DNA of 64,000 bases from Ceratorhiza oryzae-sativae (lineage: Eukaryota > Basidiomycota > Agaricomycetes > Cantharellales > Ceratobasidiaceae), in the NCBI GenBank assembly GCA_030998015.1, contig JARWMV010000031.1, positions 62,001 to 126,000 of the forward strand, read 5' to 3'. The number at the start of each line of letters is the position of its first letter. Position 1 is the first letter of the stretch. Below are positions 10,936 to 22,100 of this stretch, in pieces. A program made the translations under genes and the position numbers. Below the pieces are notes generated by a model. The model had not been told where the DNA came from. It saw only the letters and a program-made list of their open reading frames with translations, and ran no database searches.

Positions 10936-12439
10936 GCTACGTAAACGGGGGGGGCCTGCTTGAGCGTCGCGTTGCTGATTGAGGTGTCGTGGCCGGGCCA
11001 AGCCATTCTGAGACAAGTGGCGGTGCTGACATGAGGGTTTGTTCGGCTCTGACGCTTCATTGCAGTGTTGCCTCTCGACCAGGTTCAGAGGAACAGGAAA
11101 GCCCGTTACGTGAGGTCCGTGTCTAGCCCCTATTTGGTGAACTAGATCAATCCTCGTGTTGATGGAGCCTGATGATCATATTTGCAAACAGGCATAATTT
11201 TACTTCTTCGTGACTCGATCTTCACCCCCACCGCAATGCTACCAATCCGGATCGCTCGTCTCAGATCCGCGCTACTCTGTCCAAATCCTTCATGGAACGA
11301 GCGAGTCTAGTCATTGAACTTGGGACCTTTGGCGCCCAACAGTGGGTGCTTGAATCAATTGACACGATAGACAACGCGCCGGGGTTCAGCTCTGGGGGGG
11401 GGGGGGCCATTGCAAATAGTCCCGAACAACGCAAGCAATGCTGAAACGGAACTGGCCGAACTGGCGCCTATGGACAAGGGATTCGGCGCATAGTCGTTTG
11501 TCACTTCTGCTTTCATTTTAGACTCTCTAGTTTGGGGTTTTGGCCATACGTAGGTTTGCTTTAAGTCTAGCCAACATGTTTACCCTTGTTCAGATATGTT
11601 GTTTTCCAGGAATATTCCATCCGACAGCGTACATTTGAACATGCATTCGAGGGGGCGATTGGATCCGTCAGCACTATTGCACTGGCTATCTGATAATTTG
11701 TAGCCATGTTTATCATCCTTGCCGCCCAGCAGTGGAGACCCAAGGTATTTCATAGTGCTTCGACTGTCTCGATTCCATGCTCATAAAAGCTCAGATCCCG
11801 ATTATGATGGAGGCGTGCCTTGCGATTTGCTGCCTGAGCCTGCTGTGTGCCAGTTTTGCAACATAGGTCAGTTTACCAAATACACTTTACAGAGAGAGTA
11901 TATGAAAAGATGACACTTCCTAGATATCTCATATAATCTACCGTATCATCGTCAATTACCTTCTCGGAGGGCTGGGCTACAGGTTCGTCTCAAACATCCC
12001 TGTCCAATTGGTCTATCACTGACCTCCGTTAGGTGGTCACTTCGCATCTGGGCAGCGTTTGTTTTGGCCTCGGGAACACTTTCTTTGGTATTCATGAAGC
12101 CCCGTTTACCCCTGGTCCGTCCTCCGGTTATCCAGAACATAAGCATTTGGACTCGAACTAGGCAACAATATAGGTCGTTTGTTTGTAATTCACTATTTTA
12201 ATCATGGTGAGCATCCATTTCTCGAATTGATAATTGGTTGTCTCAATACATCTATCCTGGTCTGTCACGACCTTTATTCAATCACTTGCCTACTTTCCAG
12301 TCTCGCTCTATGTACTTCATCCCTCGACCCCCGCCTCTAGACGGTCCAATTGCACTCGCTCGCGGTATTCAAGTTGGCCTGTGTCATTCGTACGATATAA
12401 TAAGCACTCTCACCCGGTTAGTCTGACATCCCAGGTAGA
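10936..12439. other. intergenic, no gene recognised
   Basis: No recognisable coding sequence on either strand. A run of 12 Gs near 11395 is a possible assembly weak point. Short frames at 11719-11913 and 12234-12430 show no domain. Confidence 0.45.
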
Positions 12440-12770
12440 ACACATACTATTTGGCTACCATGCGATCTCGCCCCCTATTCCTACGCCATCATCATTTCCA
12501 GCGCTGGCGCATCCCTCTCTGCACATCTCCTGTGGGGTTTTACACACAACCTTGCGCTTATTTTCGTATTCGCCATCATCTTTGGGAGTCTGGTACGCTG
12601 CCACGCTACCTCAACGTTGTAGACTCGAAGCCGTTGACTAACATCAGAGTCGGCGGGTTCACCTCCGTCTGGCCAGCTGCATCGAGCGACATGGTCGGAC
12701 CGAACCATCAAAACGTCATTTCGAACGTCTTTGGCCTCTTTGGGATGGTCAAAGGCATCGTGGTTGTCAT
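12440..12770 (+). pseudogene. MFS (monocarboxylate-type) transporter relic
   Basis: Two adjoining stretches in different frames match the C-terminal half of fungal monocarboxylate-type MFS carriers. The first (about 12440-12595) encodes two membrane spans (YSYAIIISSAGASLSAHLLW, LALIFVFAIIFGSL). The second (about 12655-12770) encodes GGFTSVWPAAS and FGLFGMVKGIVVVI. The gap between them could be an intron, but the obvious GT...AG sites do not keep frame with the expected FGSLVGGFTS join. The similarity stops abruptly near 12770. No N-terminal half was found, so this is a fragment. Confidence 0.6.
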
Positions 12771-13512
12771 TCGTTACCAACATACCTTGAACTACCATTT
12801 GTACGAAACTACCTCTCGCTGGACGAGATACTTTTGATCAACAAGCTGAATAAAACAGAAGATAAATGGGGCTCTGGTGTGACGATCGAGCCATTCAATC
12901 CTGGGTCCAACGCGGCGTACGAGACCCCGCTGTTTTCGCGGTTTCAGTTAGGAGATACCCTTGAGATCATAGCAGACCACCGCTTTGAGTAGGAAGAACT
13001 GACCATCTGCGGCTCTGGTGCTCCGAACTGCCTCCAAGTTGCGAGGGACAAATTTGGTCACTTAGGATGAGTGTTAGCGAGTTTCTTTAGGCCAACCAGG
13101 AGCGATACAGGTGATAGAGCATATGGGTCGTTTCGACTCTGTCGGAGGCGTTCACAAGTGTATGGCATCGCTCTTATAACTATTCTGGCATCTGGGGAAC
13201 AGCCCCTGTGCTGGTTGTATGCATTCGTTCTGGCTTGGCTGCAACCGCCAATTTGAATCGATACGTTTTCGAAATTACAAAACACAATGAGCAAGAATCG
13301 ATCTATAATTAAAGAATGTGGCAACCCAGGTTAGACCCAATTTGTGCCACACATCGTGGATCGAGTCTTTATCAATCTTAAAGCAGATGTTGTCAAGCGT
13401 GCCAGCAAAAGAATGCAATCCACGTTGATGGTTTCACTTGGGCACAGGCGCAATCACTCGAGCAGCAGATGCACGGGTGATAAAAAAAGCCGACAACACG
13501 CACATCAATACC
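12771..13512. other. unassigned stretch with open fragments
   Basis: From 12775 to 12992 (plus strand) an open frame not related to the MFS relic has coding-like composition (ELPFVRNYLSLDE, FSRFQLGDTLEIIADHRF) and ends in TAG. From about 13130 to 13310 another plus frame reads WGTAPVLVVCIRSGLAATAN, possibly a membrane segment. Neither has a start or a recognised family. They may be pieces of decayed genes. Confidence 0.3.
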
Positions 13513-14398
13513 CTAAAATACGATCCAATAGCCGAGGAAGATCATGGAACCAGCAATATTCCACCTGTTTCCAACACCGTTGTTGGAGGCTTTGGCATTT
13601 GAACCGTTTGATGTGCTAGAGCCACTCGTAGAACCAACGACGGTTGTAAGCCCCGCGGTGAGCGTAGTCCGAACCCCCGACAGGGTGAGCACGGCGCCAG
13701 AGGAGAGGACAAGCGTGGTTGATGTCGGTTGTCGAGTGATTGTGAGCGAGTGGGAGCCTGTGGTGGTTGGGTCGGAGGAACCGGTAAGGGGCGGTGTCGG
13801 TGCAACGGTGAATGGCGCCCCAGATGATTTACCTATGGGAGAACGGGGGCGCTGTCAAACAGCCCGGAGCTCATCGCGTCGCAGGCGTGCTTACCTAGAG
13901 ATGTTGTGGTGCCCGCTCCACACAGCACGCGCTGGTCGCCGAGGGCGCGAGCCACAGCAGCCGAATCGCAGCTGCTCGTGCCAAAGCAATCTTGGGCCAG
14001 GCCGGGAAAACTCGAACTGGAACATACACATCGCACGTCTACTCTACAACGAATGGCGAGTGGTCAGCGCTTTCGAATGGCGCGTGTCAATAGCCAAAGG
14101 TCGACTCACGAGCTGCTACACCCGGCCCCAGCGGCCGCGATGGCCAGACAGTCTTGGACACATGTGTACCTCCTCCATCTGGTGGTACCGCTGTGCCCAC
14201 AGATGTGTACAATGTGGTCTGTGTGTCACTGGGTGGGTTGGTAGGTGCTGGGTTTGGCGCGTCGGTCCACAATTCTGCGGCGGCTGTCGACTGTGGATCT
14301 ACGGAAATGAGAGTGACCGATGGCGCGCTCTGAGCAAACGTCGTACAGACTAGCAGAGCATAAATAATTCCAAGCAAAAACAAGAGTCGTGCGCGCAT
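13513..14398 (-). pseudogene. CFEM-domain protein (paralogue B), frameshifted
   Basis: Exons 14398-14110, 14044-13895 and 13832-13513. The start encodes a signal peptide (MRARLLFLLGIIYALLVC) and a Thr/Pro linker ending PPDGGGT, as in paralogue C (PPVGGG). The CFEM domain then continues in another frame (CVQDCLAIAAAGAGCSS; RCVCSSSSFPGLAQDC; VLCGAG). About two extra bases in an ACAC tract near 14155-14168 explain the break. The third exon is intact and ends in a Ser/Gly-rich region with a hydrophobic tail (MIFLGYWIVF) suited to GPI anchoring. If the indel is a sequencing error, this is a normal CFEM gene. Confidence 0.78.
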
Positions 14399-15469
14399 TG
14401 CAGCGTTGAAACATCGAACATGAGCACAGTTGGCCGAGAGTCAACCTGCCACTCCTGCCATGCTGACTCAGCCATAATCACTCGCGATCGGGGCTTGGTT
14501 GACCCTCGTCTATGACATCATACATGTATGATGCATACATAATGAAACGTGTATGGGATGGCTCATTTACCTCAAAAACCGTTGGGCATCCTTGCACCCA
14601 GAATTTCCCGTCTTTCTGCACGCCAAGTTGCGTGAATAGCTTATGAGTCGACCCTATGGCTTAAATCACTCTTCCAAGCACTTTTCCCGCCAAAATCCAC
14701 CGCTTCCTCCTGTTCATCATGCTACAACACCTACTCCCACGCGTGAATCTGACAAGACAAGACTCTCAACCCAGCATTCGCGGAAATCTCACATTATGCA
14801 CGCAAAATTCACTTTTGATTTAAATGGTCAAAATTAATCTCCGTTGCATCCTGGTGTGGGGATTCAGTTGTCCAACCTGGCCGAGTTGGCTCGGACTCGA
14901 CGTGCAAGACTTGCCGTCTTCATAGTTTCACGTAGGAGATAAGTCAGAGACCATGGAAAACGCAGGGTGCCCCTTCGAGCATGGTCAATGGTCGGTGTGC
15001 TGTTCTTATGCTCCAGACCTCTCAGTTCCGACGAGCAAGTTCGGCCACTTAGCATGGGCGTTGGCGAACCCTTCGATGATGATTCAGAGGGATCCAATTA
15101 ATGACGCATTTTGGTCAGTATAACGTGGCTGCGTGCTATACGATCAGTTTTTGTGCTTGCTATATGCGTTTATATTGGCACGGTTGCGGTAGACCGTACC
15201 ACATCCATTGGCGCTCTACAACTTTGAGCTCAGTCACTTATGATTCGTTGCGCCTTTACTACTGAAGCGCGTCTCGTTCGCCTCGCTTCAACATTCCATA
15301 TGCCCTAAAACGTGAACCAAAATCCGCTAGCTAGATCAAAGAAAATGATTGACCTGGTCAAGTCGTTAAGACGATTGTTATGTGCATCACCCTTGGAATA
15401 CTTGGCGTGGCAAGGCCATTCGGAGAGCCTATGGTGGCTATCGATCCTACAGCTAGCGTAGGCTATATG
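14399..15469. other. intergenic, no gene recognised
   Basis: No convincing coding sequence. It separates CFEM gene B from its decayed copy. Confidence 0.45.
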
Positions 15470-16130
15470 ACCTTCGTAAGCACGGCAGCATGCGTACTCC
15501 GAAACCTACATTAAGCAACGACTGGATAAGGCAATAGGCTGAACACGGTAGATGTTGCGCGTCAACCGATTGTAACCGAGGCGGAGCCCCTGGCTACCGG
15601 GCCGGAGTAAATAGTACGAGTGAACAGGTTGGTGCAGCCCAAGTTGGTTTTTTTTTGGCGCTGAGCGGGAGTATTGTCGACAAGAATGAATCGGATCATA
15701 GGCATGCTTACCTAGAGATGCCGTAGTGCCTACTCTAGACGGCCCATGCTAGTCCCTAGGCGCACGAGCCACAACAGTTGAGCTGTAAATGCTCGTGCCC
15801 AAGCAATTGTAGGCCGGGTCTGTAGATCTTGTATCTATTATGTAAACTGTGCGAGAATAACGAGTCATTAATCGAGTCTAGTGTATATGTGGAGTATATG
15901 CGCCGCACCATTCTGTATGACTCACTCGTGCTCGTAGGGTATAGATAAGGGCTCTACCAGCCCCTCTTACCCCAACCAATCCACTCAAACATTCAAACGC
16001 ATTCGTAACCTTACTCTATACTCTTTATCGTATACGTTTCGTTTCAACAGGGCCGAGAAAAATAGAACTCGAACACAGGCATCGCGCACCTGCTCTACAA
16101 CGAGTAACGAGTGGCCAGAAATTCTAAATT
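15470..16130 (-). pseudogene. decayed CFEM gene copy, split by a solo LTR
   Basis: Nucleotide similarity to CFEM gene B is plain from ~15540 to 15820 and resumes at 16050-16125. It covers the equivalents of exon 3, the second intron (both copies share GCTTACCTAGAGATG), exon 2 and the end of the first intron (CTCTACAACGA). All frames are broken. The two halves are separated by a 229-bp LTR-like insertion (15821-16049). This is a third, dead member of the local CFEM family, not an unrelated gene. Confidence 0.75.
15821..16049 (+). repeat. solo LTR inside the CFEM relic
   Basis: A 229-bp insertion beginning TGTAGATC and ending TTTCAACA, with a promoter-like GGGTATAGATAAGGGCTC near 15938-15955. 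Flanks are GGGTC (15816-15820) and GGGCC (16050-16054), a 5-bp target duplication with one mismatch. Removing it restores alignment of the flanks with CFEM gene B. It differs from the copia LTRs of this window. Confidence 0.7.
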
Positions 16131-16735
16131 ACTCGAGACGAGATGAGCTAAGATGGCACATGAACTAAAACACCCAGGCACAGACACGGCCATCACCTGA
16201 GAATCGCAAAAACACGTCGCATCTCCCCCCATTTGGTAGCGCCGCTCTGCACTGCCGCGTAGAGAGTGAAGTTGGCGGGCTGCTAGGAGTGAATCTAGTA
16301 ATTACTGAGCTAGTAGGTGTCGGTTTTAGCGACGGCGTTTGAGCGTTTAATACAATAATTGTCACTATTACGGAGACGGACAACCGAGATTATTAACTCG
16401 TCCTACCTGGGAATATAAACCATACCTAGAGTTTATTGCCCGCATTCAGCGGCACCGCCACCAGGGACAGATCATCCGTCGCTAAATACACCCTTACCCA
16501 TCTTCTTCCCAACACCCCCATCCGATCTTGGCTCAGACTCATCAAAGTTAACCATTATATGGATCATACAGACGCGATAGTAGGTTTATAATGATTCCTA
16601 TATGCATGTCATAAATTGGCGATCAGATAGATAGCCAAACCGGAGAGGTGTTGGTTGGCGCAAACACGGTAGCTTTTTCAATACATCCGCACAACGTGCT
16701 GTTGAGCAGAACTATACGATCAGACTTTGGAGGGA
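16131..16735. other. intergenic, no clear gene
   Basis: The minus strand from 16250 to 16140 can be read as ATCFCDSQVMAV ... GCFSSC, reminiscent of the second half of a CFEM domain. It lacks context and is not called. Otherwise nothing was recognised. Confidence 0.3.
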
Positions 16736-18213
16736 ATGGTTCGGTTTTTAGATGATCAAGGTATCGAAAACCTAACTCAAAAGCTCAACCCTTCCTCCGT
16801 GTCTGGGAGACCCCAGGCAATGGGGGGGTATTGCGATATATTCAGAGGAGAGGCATATGATGGGACAAAGTTGGCGCTAAAGATGCGTCGTGCCGTTCTG
16901 GGTGACCAAGTCCCATACGGTTACAAAGACATAGTGAGTTTGTATAAAATCCGCTTTGAACCATGCTACAGGATTATTAGGCTATGGTCTATGAAATCTA
17001 TGTATGGCATCACTGCAGACACCCCATCGTGCTTCCCCTGCTTGGGTTTGCGAAATTTCGAGGTCGGCTTGCTGCGGTATCACCGTGGATCCAAAATGGA
17101 ACTCTTCCCGAATACGTTCGTAAGAACGGAACTGTTGATAAAAGCCAAATAGTATGGTCTTTCTCTTTTCTACGATAGTTGTATTGAATCCGGCCTATCC
17201 TACTTAGTGTATGCAAATATGCGAGGGTATAGGGTATTTGCATGAAAATGGCATAGTCAGTTAGAATACCCTATGTTGTTTGCGTTATGTTTCCTGTTTC
17301 TGTCGCTGATTGATCCCAAAGGTCCATGGAGACATCACAAAACGTGAGTACTGTTAAACCAGAGTATACAAGCTATCAACGTCAGTTAGACAGCCGAATA
17401 TACTTGTTTCCGATCACGGAATCCCTTTAATCCACGACTTTGATCAAGCACACTTGCAGGGCCACCGAGCACAATTTGAGACGGAAGGTCAAGGGGGCAC
17501 CTCAGATGGATGGTGAGCGGTTAATTATACTCGTCAAAGGGTTCCAAAGTTGAGGGACAAAGGCACCCGAGCTTCTTGTAGCAGATGATGCGAAGAAGAG
17601 CAAGCAGGCGGACATTTACGCGCTTGGGCTGGTGCGGGTTCAATTTGCATCATGGAAGCGGAGAGGTGTCTAACAACGCTTTAGACAATTCTGGTTTTTA
17701 ACTCTTTCTCTGCTTATATCCTCCATCTCATCATATGAGGGCAGGTATTACTAACCGGCGAGATTCCGTTTTCAGGTGTATCGGGTAAGTTTTGTGATCT
17801 CTTAAGCTGAGATCAATGCCTTATCTGCTCATCGTGTGGTGTATAGAGCCTAGATTTCCGGTACAGCGTATCAACAAAACTTAATTCCGGATCGGCCAAT
17901 TAAACACTTGCAAAACGGAGATCCAGCTGCAGATGGGCTATGGTCCCTCCTTGTAAGGTGCTGGGAACGGAATCCAAAGTCACGGCCCCACGCACGCCTG
18001 ATGATTCAAATGGTGGGTCAAGACTATCCATCCAACATTTCCAGTGATGAAATCAGCTCATATCTTGGGGTGAGATGGTACGTTTTTGAAATAGAAGTTG
18101 TAACCTCTCCAACCCTTTATTCATCCCCTATTCGCGCGGTTGTAGAAGGTGAGATTGTCATACTCTATGAAACACCGTATTTGAAAGCTGAACTGGTTTG
18201 CAAAAGCGGGTAA
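16736..18213 (+). pseudogene. TKL-type protein kinase, probably decayed
   Basis: Read in pieces through short introns, it gives a kinase domain: Gly-loop GGYCDIFRG, LALK lysine region, EIYVWHHCRHPIVLPLLGF, CEGIGYLHENGIVHGDI, KPNILVS, APELLVADDAKKSKQADIY, ALGL, LLTGEIPFSGVS and LWSLLVRCWERNPKSRP. It resembles the tyrosine-kinase-like kinases expanded in agaricomycetes. The DFG site reads HDFDQ. Two joins (before APELL near 17560 and after FSGVS near 17790) do not keep frame with any normal splice site. A divergent pseudokinase with odd introns is possible, but decay is more likely. Confidence 0.65.
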
Positions 18214-18549
18214 GAATGAACGCATATGACCTGTTACTGACTATCCTTAGCTCATATGGATGATCCACAGTTTGTAAGTCGAATTTAAATTGCTACTACG
18301 CAGGTGTTTCACTGCCATTGCTTTTCACTAATAGGGGGTGGTCGCAAAATAATCCGTGCCCAGTGACCAGACTTAGCAGCTTGTATATCCTTGCCCCGTA
18401 GATTGCTTTGGGAGAGGATTGGTCAAAACGCTCTGAACGTATGAAGTCTAAATCGGGAACACATCCCAGTGAAGTACCCCGTTCCATGGTGGGTGGTTTC
18501 CAGTGCGAAATACGCCTCAATATTGAACCAGTCTTAGACTACGAAGGAA

Positions 18550-19764
18550 ATGATCGAATTGCTTAGCGAGCACGGGTGTCCGAATATTACTGAGAGGCTC
18601 GATTTCGAATCGTGCAGTACTGATCCGGATATTACTCATGGCGGTTATGGAGACGTGTACCGTGGGCGTTTGCGCGACCAAACCCCGGTCGCGATAAAAA
18701 CATTACGGGTGCGAGTTCAGTGGGATGATGAGGGCTATAAAACGCTTAAGGTGAGAATTTTGTCATTAGAGCTATGGCATGCTGAAGCAGCAGTAGCACA
18801 TGGCACACGAACTTCACATTTGGTCGAAATGCGAACACGCAAACGTGCTCCCCCTCCTGGGGTTGGTCGAGTTCCATAACAAGATCGGCATGGTATCCCG
18901 TTGGATAGACAACGGTGATCTAACTTCGTATCTCAACAAGCACCAGGCCGCTAATCGCTTCAATCTGGTGAGACTTCGTACCCTAGTACCCTAGCATGAG
19001 TAAAAATTCACCGAACGCAGAGCGCGGACATTGCTACCGGCCTAGTATACTTGCACACTCGAGGCATTGTACGTGATACGGATCAACTGTATTTCCCAGT
19101 TTCGCGCTAATATATCACAGGTACATGGTGATATTAAAGGAGTTAGTTGGTTTTTCGAGTGATCCAGGTATTAGTGTGTTGTTGACTTGCCTAAGTCTAA
19201 TATCCTTGTATCGGCCTATGGTATTCCTATGATCGCCGATTTCGGGAGTGCGTTTTTACAAGATAGCACGGTCAACTTTGCGAGCACGGTGACTCGGGAG
19301 CATACATGGCAATACGCAGTAAGTGATTTGTCTGAAGGCTAGGCACTCGACTCTGATTTGACTATCCGAGGCCCCGGAGCTATTTAACGGCATAAGAACA
19401 CCCCTGAATCCGACGTATATGCGCTTGGAATGGTAAGTGGCGTCTTCAGCGGCGACCTTCTCCGACTCAAGGTGTTCGCAGACGTTGCTGGTAAAGTCTC
19501 CACACCACAGATTGGCTTGTCCGGTCTCAAAAGCCATTTTAGGAAGTATTCACAAGGAGAATTCCATTTCCAGGGAAATCGAATCTCGATTTATATCACA
19601 CGGTTGGAGTTCAGAAGCAAGTTCCTACACGACCGGTAGAAATTTCGAGCCTTGGAAACCGAGCGGATAGTCTCTGGTCACTGCTTTGTCGTTGCTGGGC
19701 GGCTGAACCAAAGGATCGTCTTTCTGCATCGCAAGTTGAATCCGAGGCGAGTCAGATTATCTAA
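18550..19764 (+). pseudogene. TKL-type protein kinase, one-base break after the APE motif
   Basis: Well-formed exons give GGYGDVYRG, VAIKTL, ELHIWSKCEHANVLPLLGL, IATGLVYLHTRGIV, VHGDIKG, SNILVS and MIADFGSA, joined by 45-60 nt introns in correct phase. After APELFNG the expected NTPESDVYALGM lies in a neighbouring frame, implying one lost base near 19395. Downstream, the C-lobe ends with DSLWSLLCRCWAAEPKDRL and a stop at 19762-19764; the stretch 19440-19640 is also scrambled between frames. Catalytic HGD and DFG are present, so it was functional recently. It is a tandem relative of the kinase at 16736-18213. Confidence 0.7.
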
Positions 19765-20134
19765 TTTTTATGGCCAGGCTCTCAACGAATTAATTTAGCT
19801 ATACGATATCATGGAAATTTAAGGACCGCTATATTTGAAGATGAATTACCAAGCCTGAAACAACCGCCACAGCACTTCGCTGTTGGTTCTAGCCTTATGT
19901 TTGAGCTAATTGACATATGTTTTCGTACGGTACAAGAACGAAAGGCCTGAGAATCCTGTGTGCGGTGCGCCGGGTGTGAGATCGAGACACGAGTTGCTCG
20001 TCTGTTGGACGTGGGTTATGAATTTGTGACCGCTGAATTTGCATTTTATGGCAGGCCTCTGTGCCTGAGGCCGATCTGCGCCAAGGGGCTGGTTGGCTTC
20101 TTATTCTCGACCATCACGATGCCTGCACTAGAAT

Positions 20135-21618
20135 ATGCGATTACGAGGTTGGTGTGTCTCAAGCGCTGTTCCCCGGCCGAGCTCATCGTTCATCACCATC
20201 TCAAGACCTTATCCCTGGCGCTGGACGACAGTCGCCGTGAGTTTTGCCGCTGGGGTAGTCCTTGTCGGGCTGGGTCTGTTCAACTGTGTGTGCGGCTCTC
20301 GAGCTATTTAGGGCTATGCTGAAAGGATCAACAGTCGCCGCGGTCGGCTACAACCGAGAGACGTCGTATCGTGACGCCTTCGAGCTGAACCCGAGCGTGG
20401 GATGGAAAAACAAGCTCGACACTGGATATACTCGTACGTGGTTGTCTGTTGTATGGCACCTCCCTGTTGATGCGGTCTTGCTCCATCAGAAAGTCGCAGT
20501 GTTAGCTGTGATCCTACTTCACTGGTTGTTGGCGGGGTGTACCGTACCAACGTAAGGCCAGTCTGCTGCTCGACTGCATCTTGGTGTTGACATGCCCTCA
20601 CACTCAGAACGCCATCTTTGCACTCACTGCCGAAAGTCTTCGAGACCCGGTCACTAGTGCTCCTCTTGGAAGCGCCAACTATAGCGGCGACGCGCTAGAC
20701 AGCTGCCGGGTCAACAGGATCTACATGGTGGCCGAGTTTGCTACCCACGACGCCAAATGGCGCGCTCAAGTCGCGTGCAAGACCCCCCAGCTGTTTGCCA
20801 ACTTTACGATCGAGTCGATCGTCACGCTCCGGGCCGGTGTCCCAAACGGGATCGTCAACGTCGACACATTGGGGACGATCGAAAGTGATCAGAGCCGCCC
20901 CGAGGCGATCGTGACCTCAGTCCTCTACGGCCTCGGACTGGACGTTCTCGCTGCCTTGTTTTTCCGAGCGCCACCTGTGCCTTCGACAACAACCACGACC
21001 AACGCATCTGCAAGTGCCATGTGGGCCGAATGGGACCCCCTTGCCGCGGACGGTAGCCTTCCGATGGTCCTCTCGGGCATCACCGCTCCCGACGGAGCAT
21101 ACCGCCTCGGTCGCGGCATGGATGCCTTTTCGGACCTCTTGCCGCCTTCTCGCCGTGCATTGCTCAACTATGCAATTGCCCTCCACGACGCAATATTGGT
21201 CGACGTTGGATCCACGGTTTATCTTGGATCGGGTCGTGCAGACAATAACATCCTGACCAACACCACGGCGCTCCAAACTCGAACCCAAACCTCCGACCTG
21301 CTTAGCACGTATATGACGGCGACCAACGGAAGCGCCAATGGCCTCGACTTGAGCATTCCCGTCGCGCCGTTCCTTCTTTCGCAAGCGAGCGAGTTTAGAC
21401 TCCCGATTGGTGTGCGTCAGGTGGGAGACGAACGGGGCGCGGCGCGGTTAGTCCAGAGGTACTTGTGTCATAGTATGGTTCTCAAGCCACCTGTGACGCT
21501 CGTTGTGGACGTGATTGTCGCGACTATTTCAATGTTCATGGTCGCGTGGGGGATTGCACAAATTGGGCTGATGTATGTCGCAAAGGAGCACACCGCGAAT
21601 GGTTCGTTTCTTGGTTAG
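20135..21618 (+). CDS. two-TM protein with a large extracellular domain, function unknown
   Basis: Exons 20135-20285, 20335-20433, 20490-20551 and 20608-21618 join in phase. An N-terminal segment (PYPWRWTTVAV) leads into a membrane span (VSFAAGVVLVGLGLFN). About 380 residues with several Asn-X-Ser/Thr sites follow, with a motif block VSCDPTSLVVG ... NAIFALTAESL ... SCRVNRIYM. A C-terminal span lies near VDVIVATISMFMVAWGIAQ. This layout matches a common but uncharacterised agaricomycete membrane-protein family as I recall it. The start ATG is the least certain part. Confidence 0.6.
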
Positions 21619-22100
21619 GGGTGCAATAGCGAGAGCTGATATTCCCCCCCCCACCTCTTTTTTTTTAAAAAAAAGGAAATTACTGTGCTTGTCCGACATG
21701 CGACTCGTACGCTCATCGTCTTGTCCCACCCGCTGCTGGAGACAGCGTAACTGCCGGTGAGATGGACGCCCAAGATGTCAAGTATCCTTGGCAAGCTTCT
21801 GTTTCCTCACCCAGTGTTCGATAAAACGTTCGTTTGCGGTCCCCATTTCATTCCAGGGATATGCCTAAAATCTATTAATACAATTCAGTTACAATCAGAT
21901 GGATCTGTCCTATGTATGCGCGCAAATTAAACTTGTGGTGGCCAAGTAATCTCGAGGATCCAAGCGGGTCACTGACACGGGTGTCAGGCACGGATGACGT
22001 GCCAAGCCTTGATTAGTGTCGACCCATTCTCTTTTTCTTGGCCGATTAAACCAAATTAACGACTCAAACACTCGATGGTACTGTCAGCCTCCCAACCACG
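21619..22100. other. intergenic between the TM protein and CFEM C
   Basis: Contains C-, T- and A-rich runs at 21645-21675. No gene and no clear TATA box recognised. Confidence 0.45.

Noticed and set aside
11395..11406. G-run of 12 as a possible G-quadruplex or regulatory tract
   Set aside because: A single homopolymer with no adjacent G-runs; more likely a slippage-prone or misassembled tract.
12234..12430. Upstream open frames as N-terminal exons of the MFS relic
   Set aside because: No transporter motif could be read in any frame.
16140..16260. Minus-strand ATCFCDSQ...GCFSSC resembling a CFEM second half
   Set aside because: Isolated, without first-half motif or aligned exon borders; the adjacent relic already accounts for CFEM-derived DNA.
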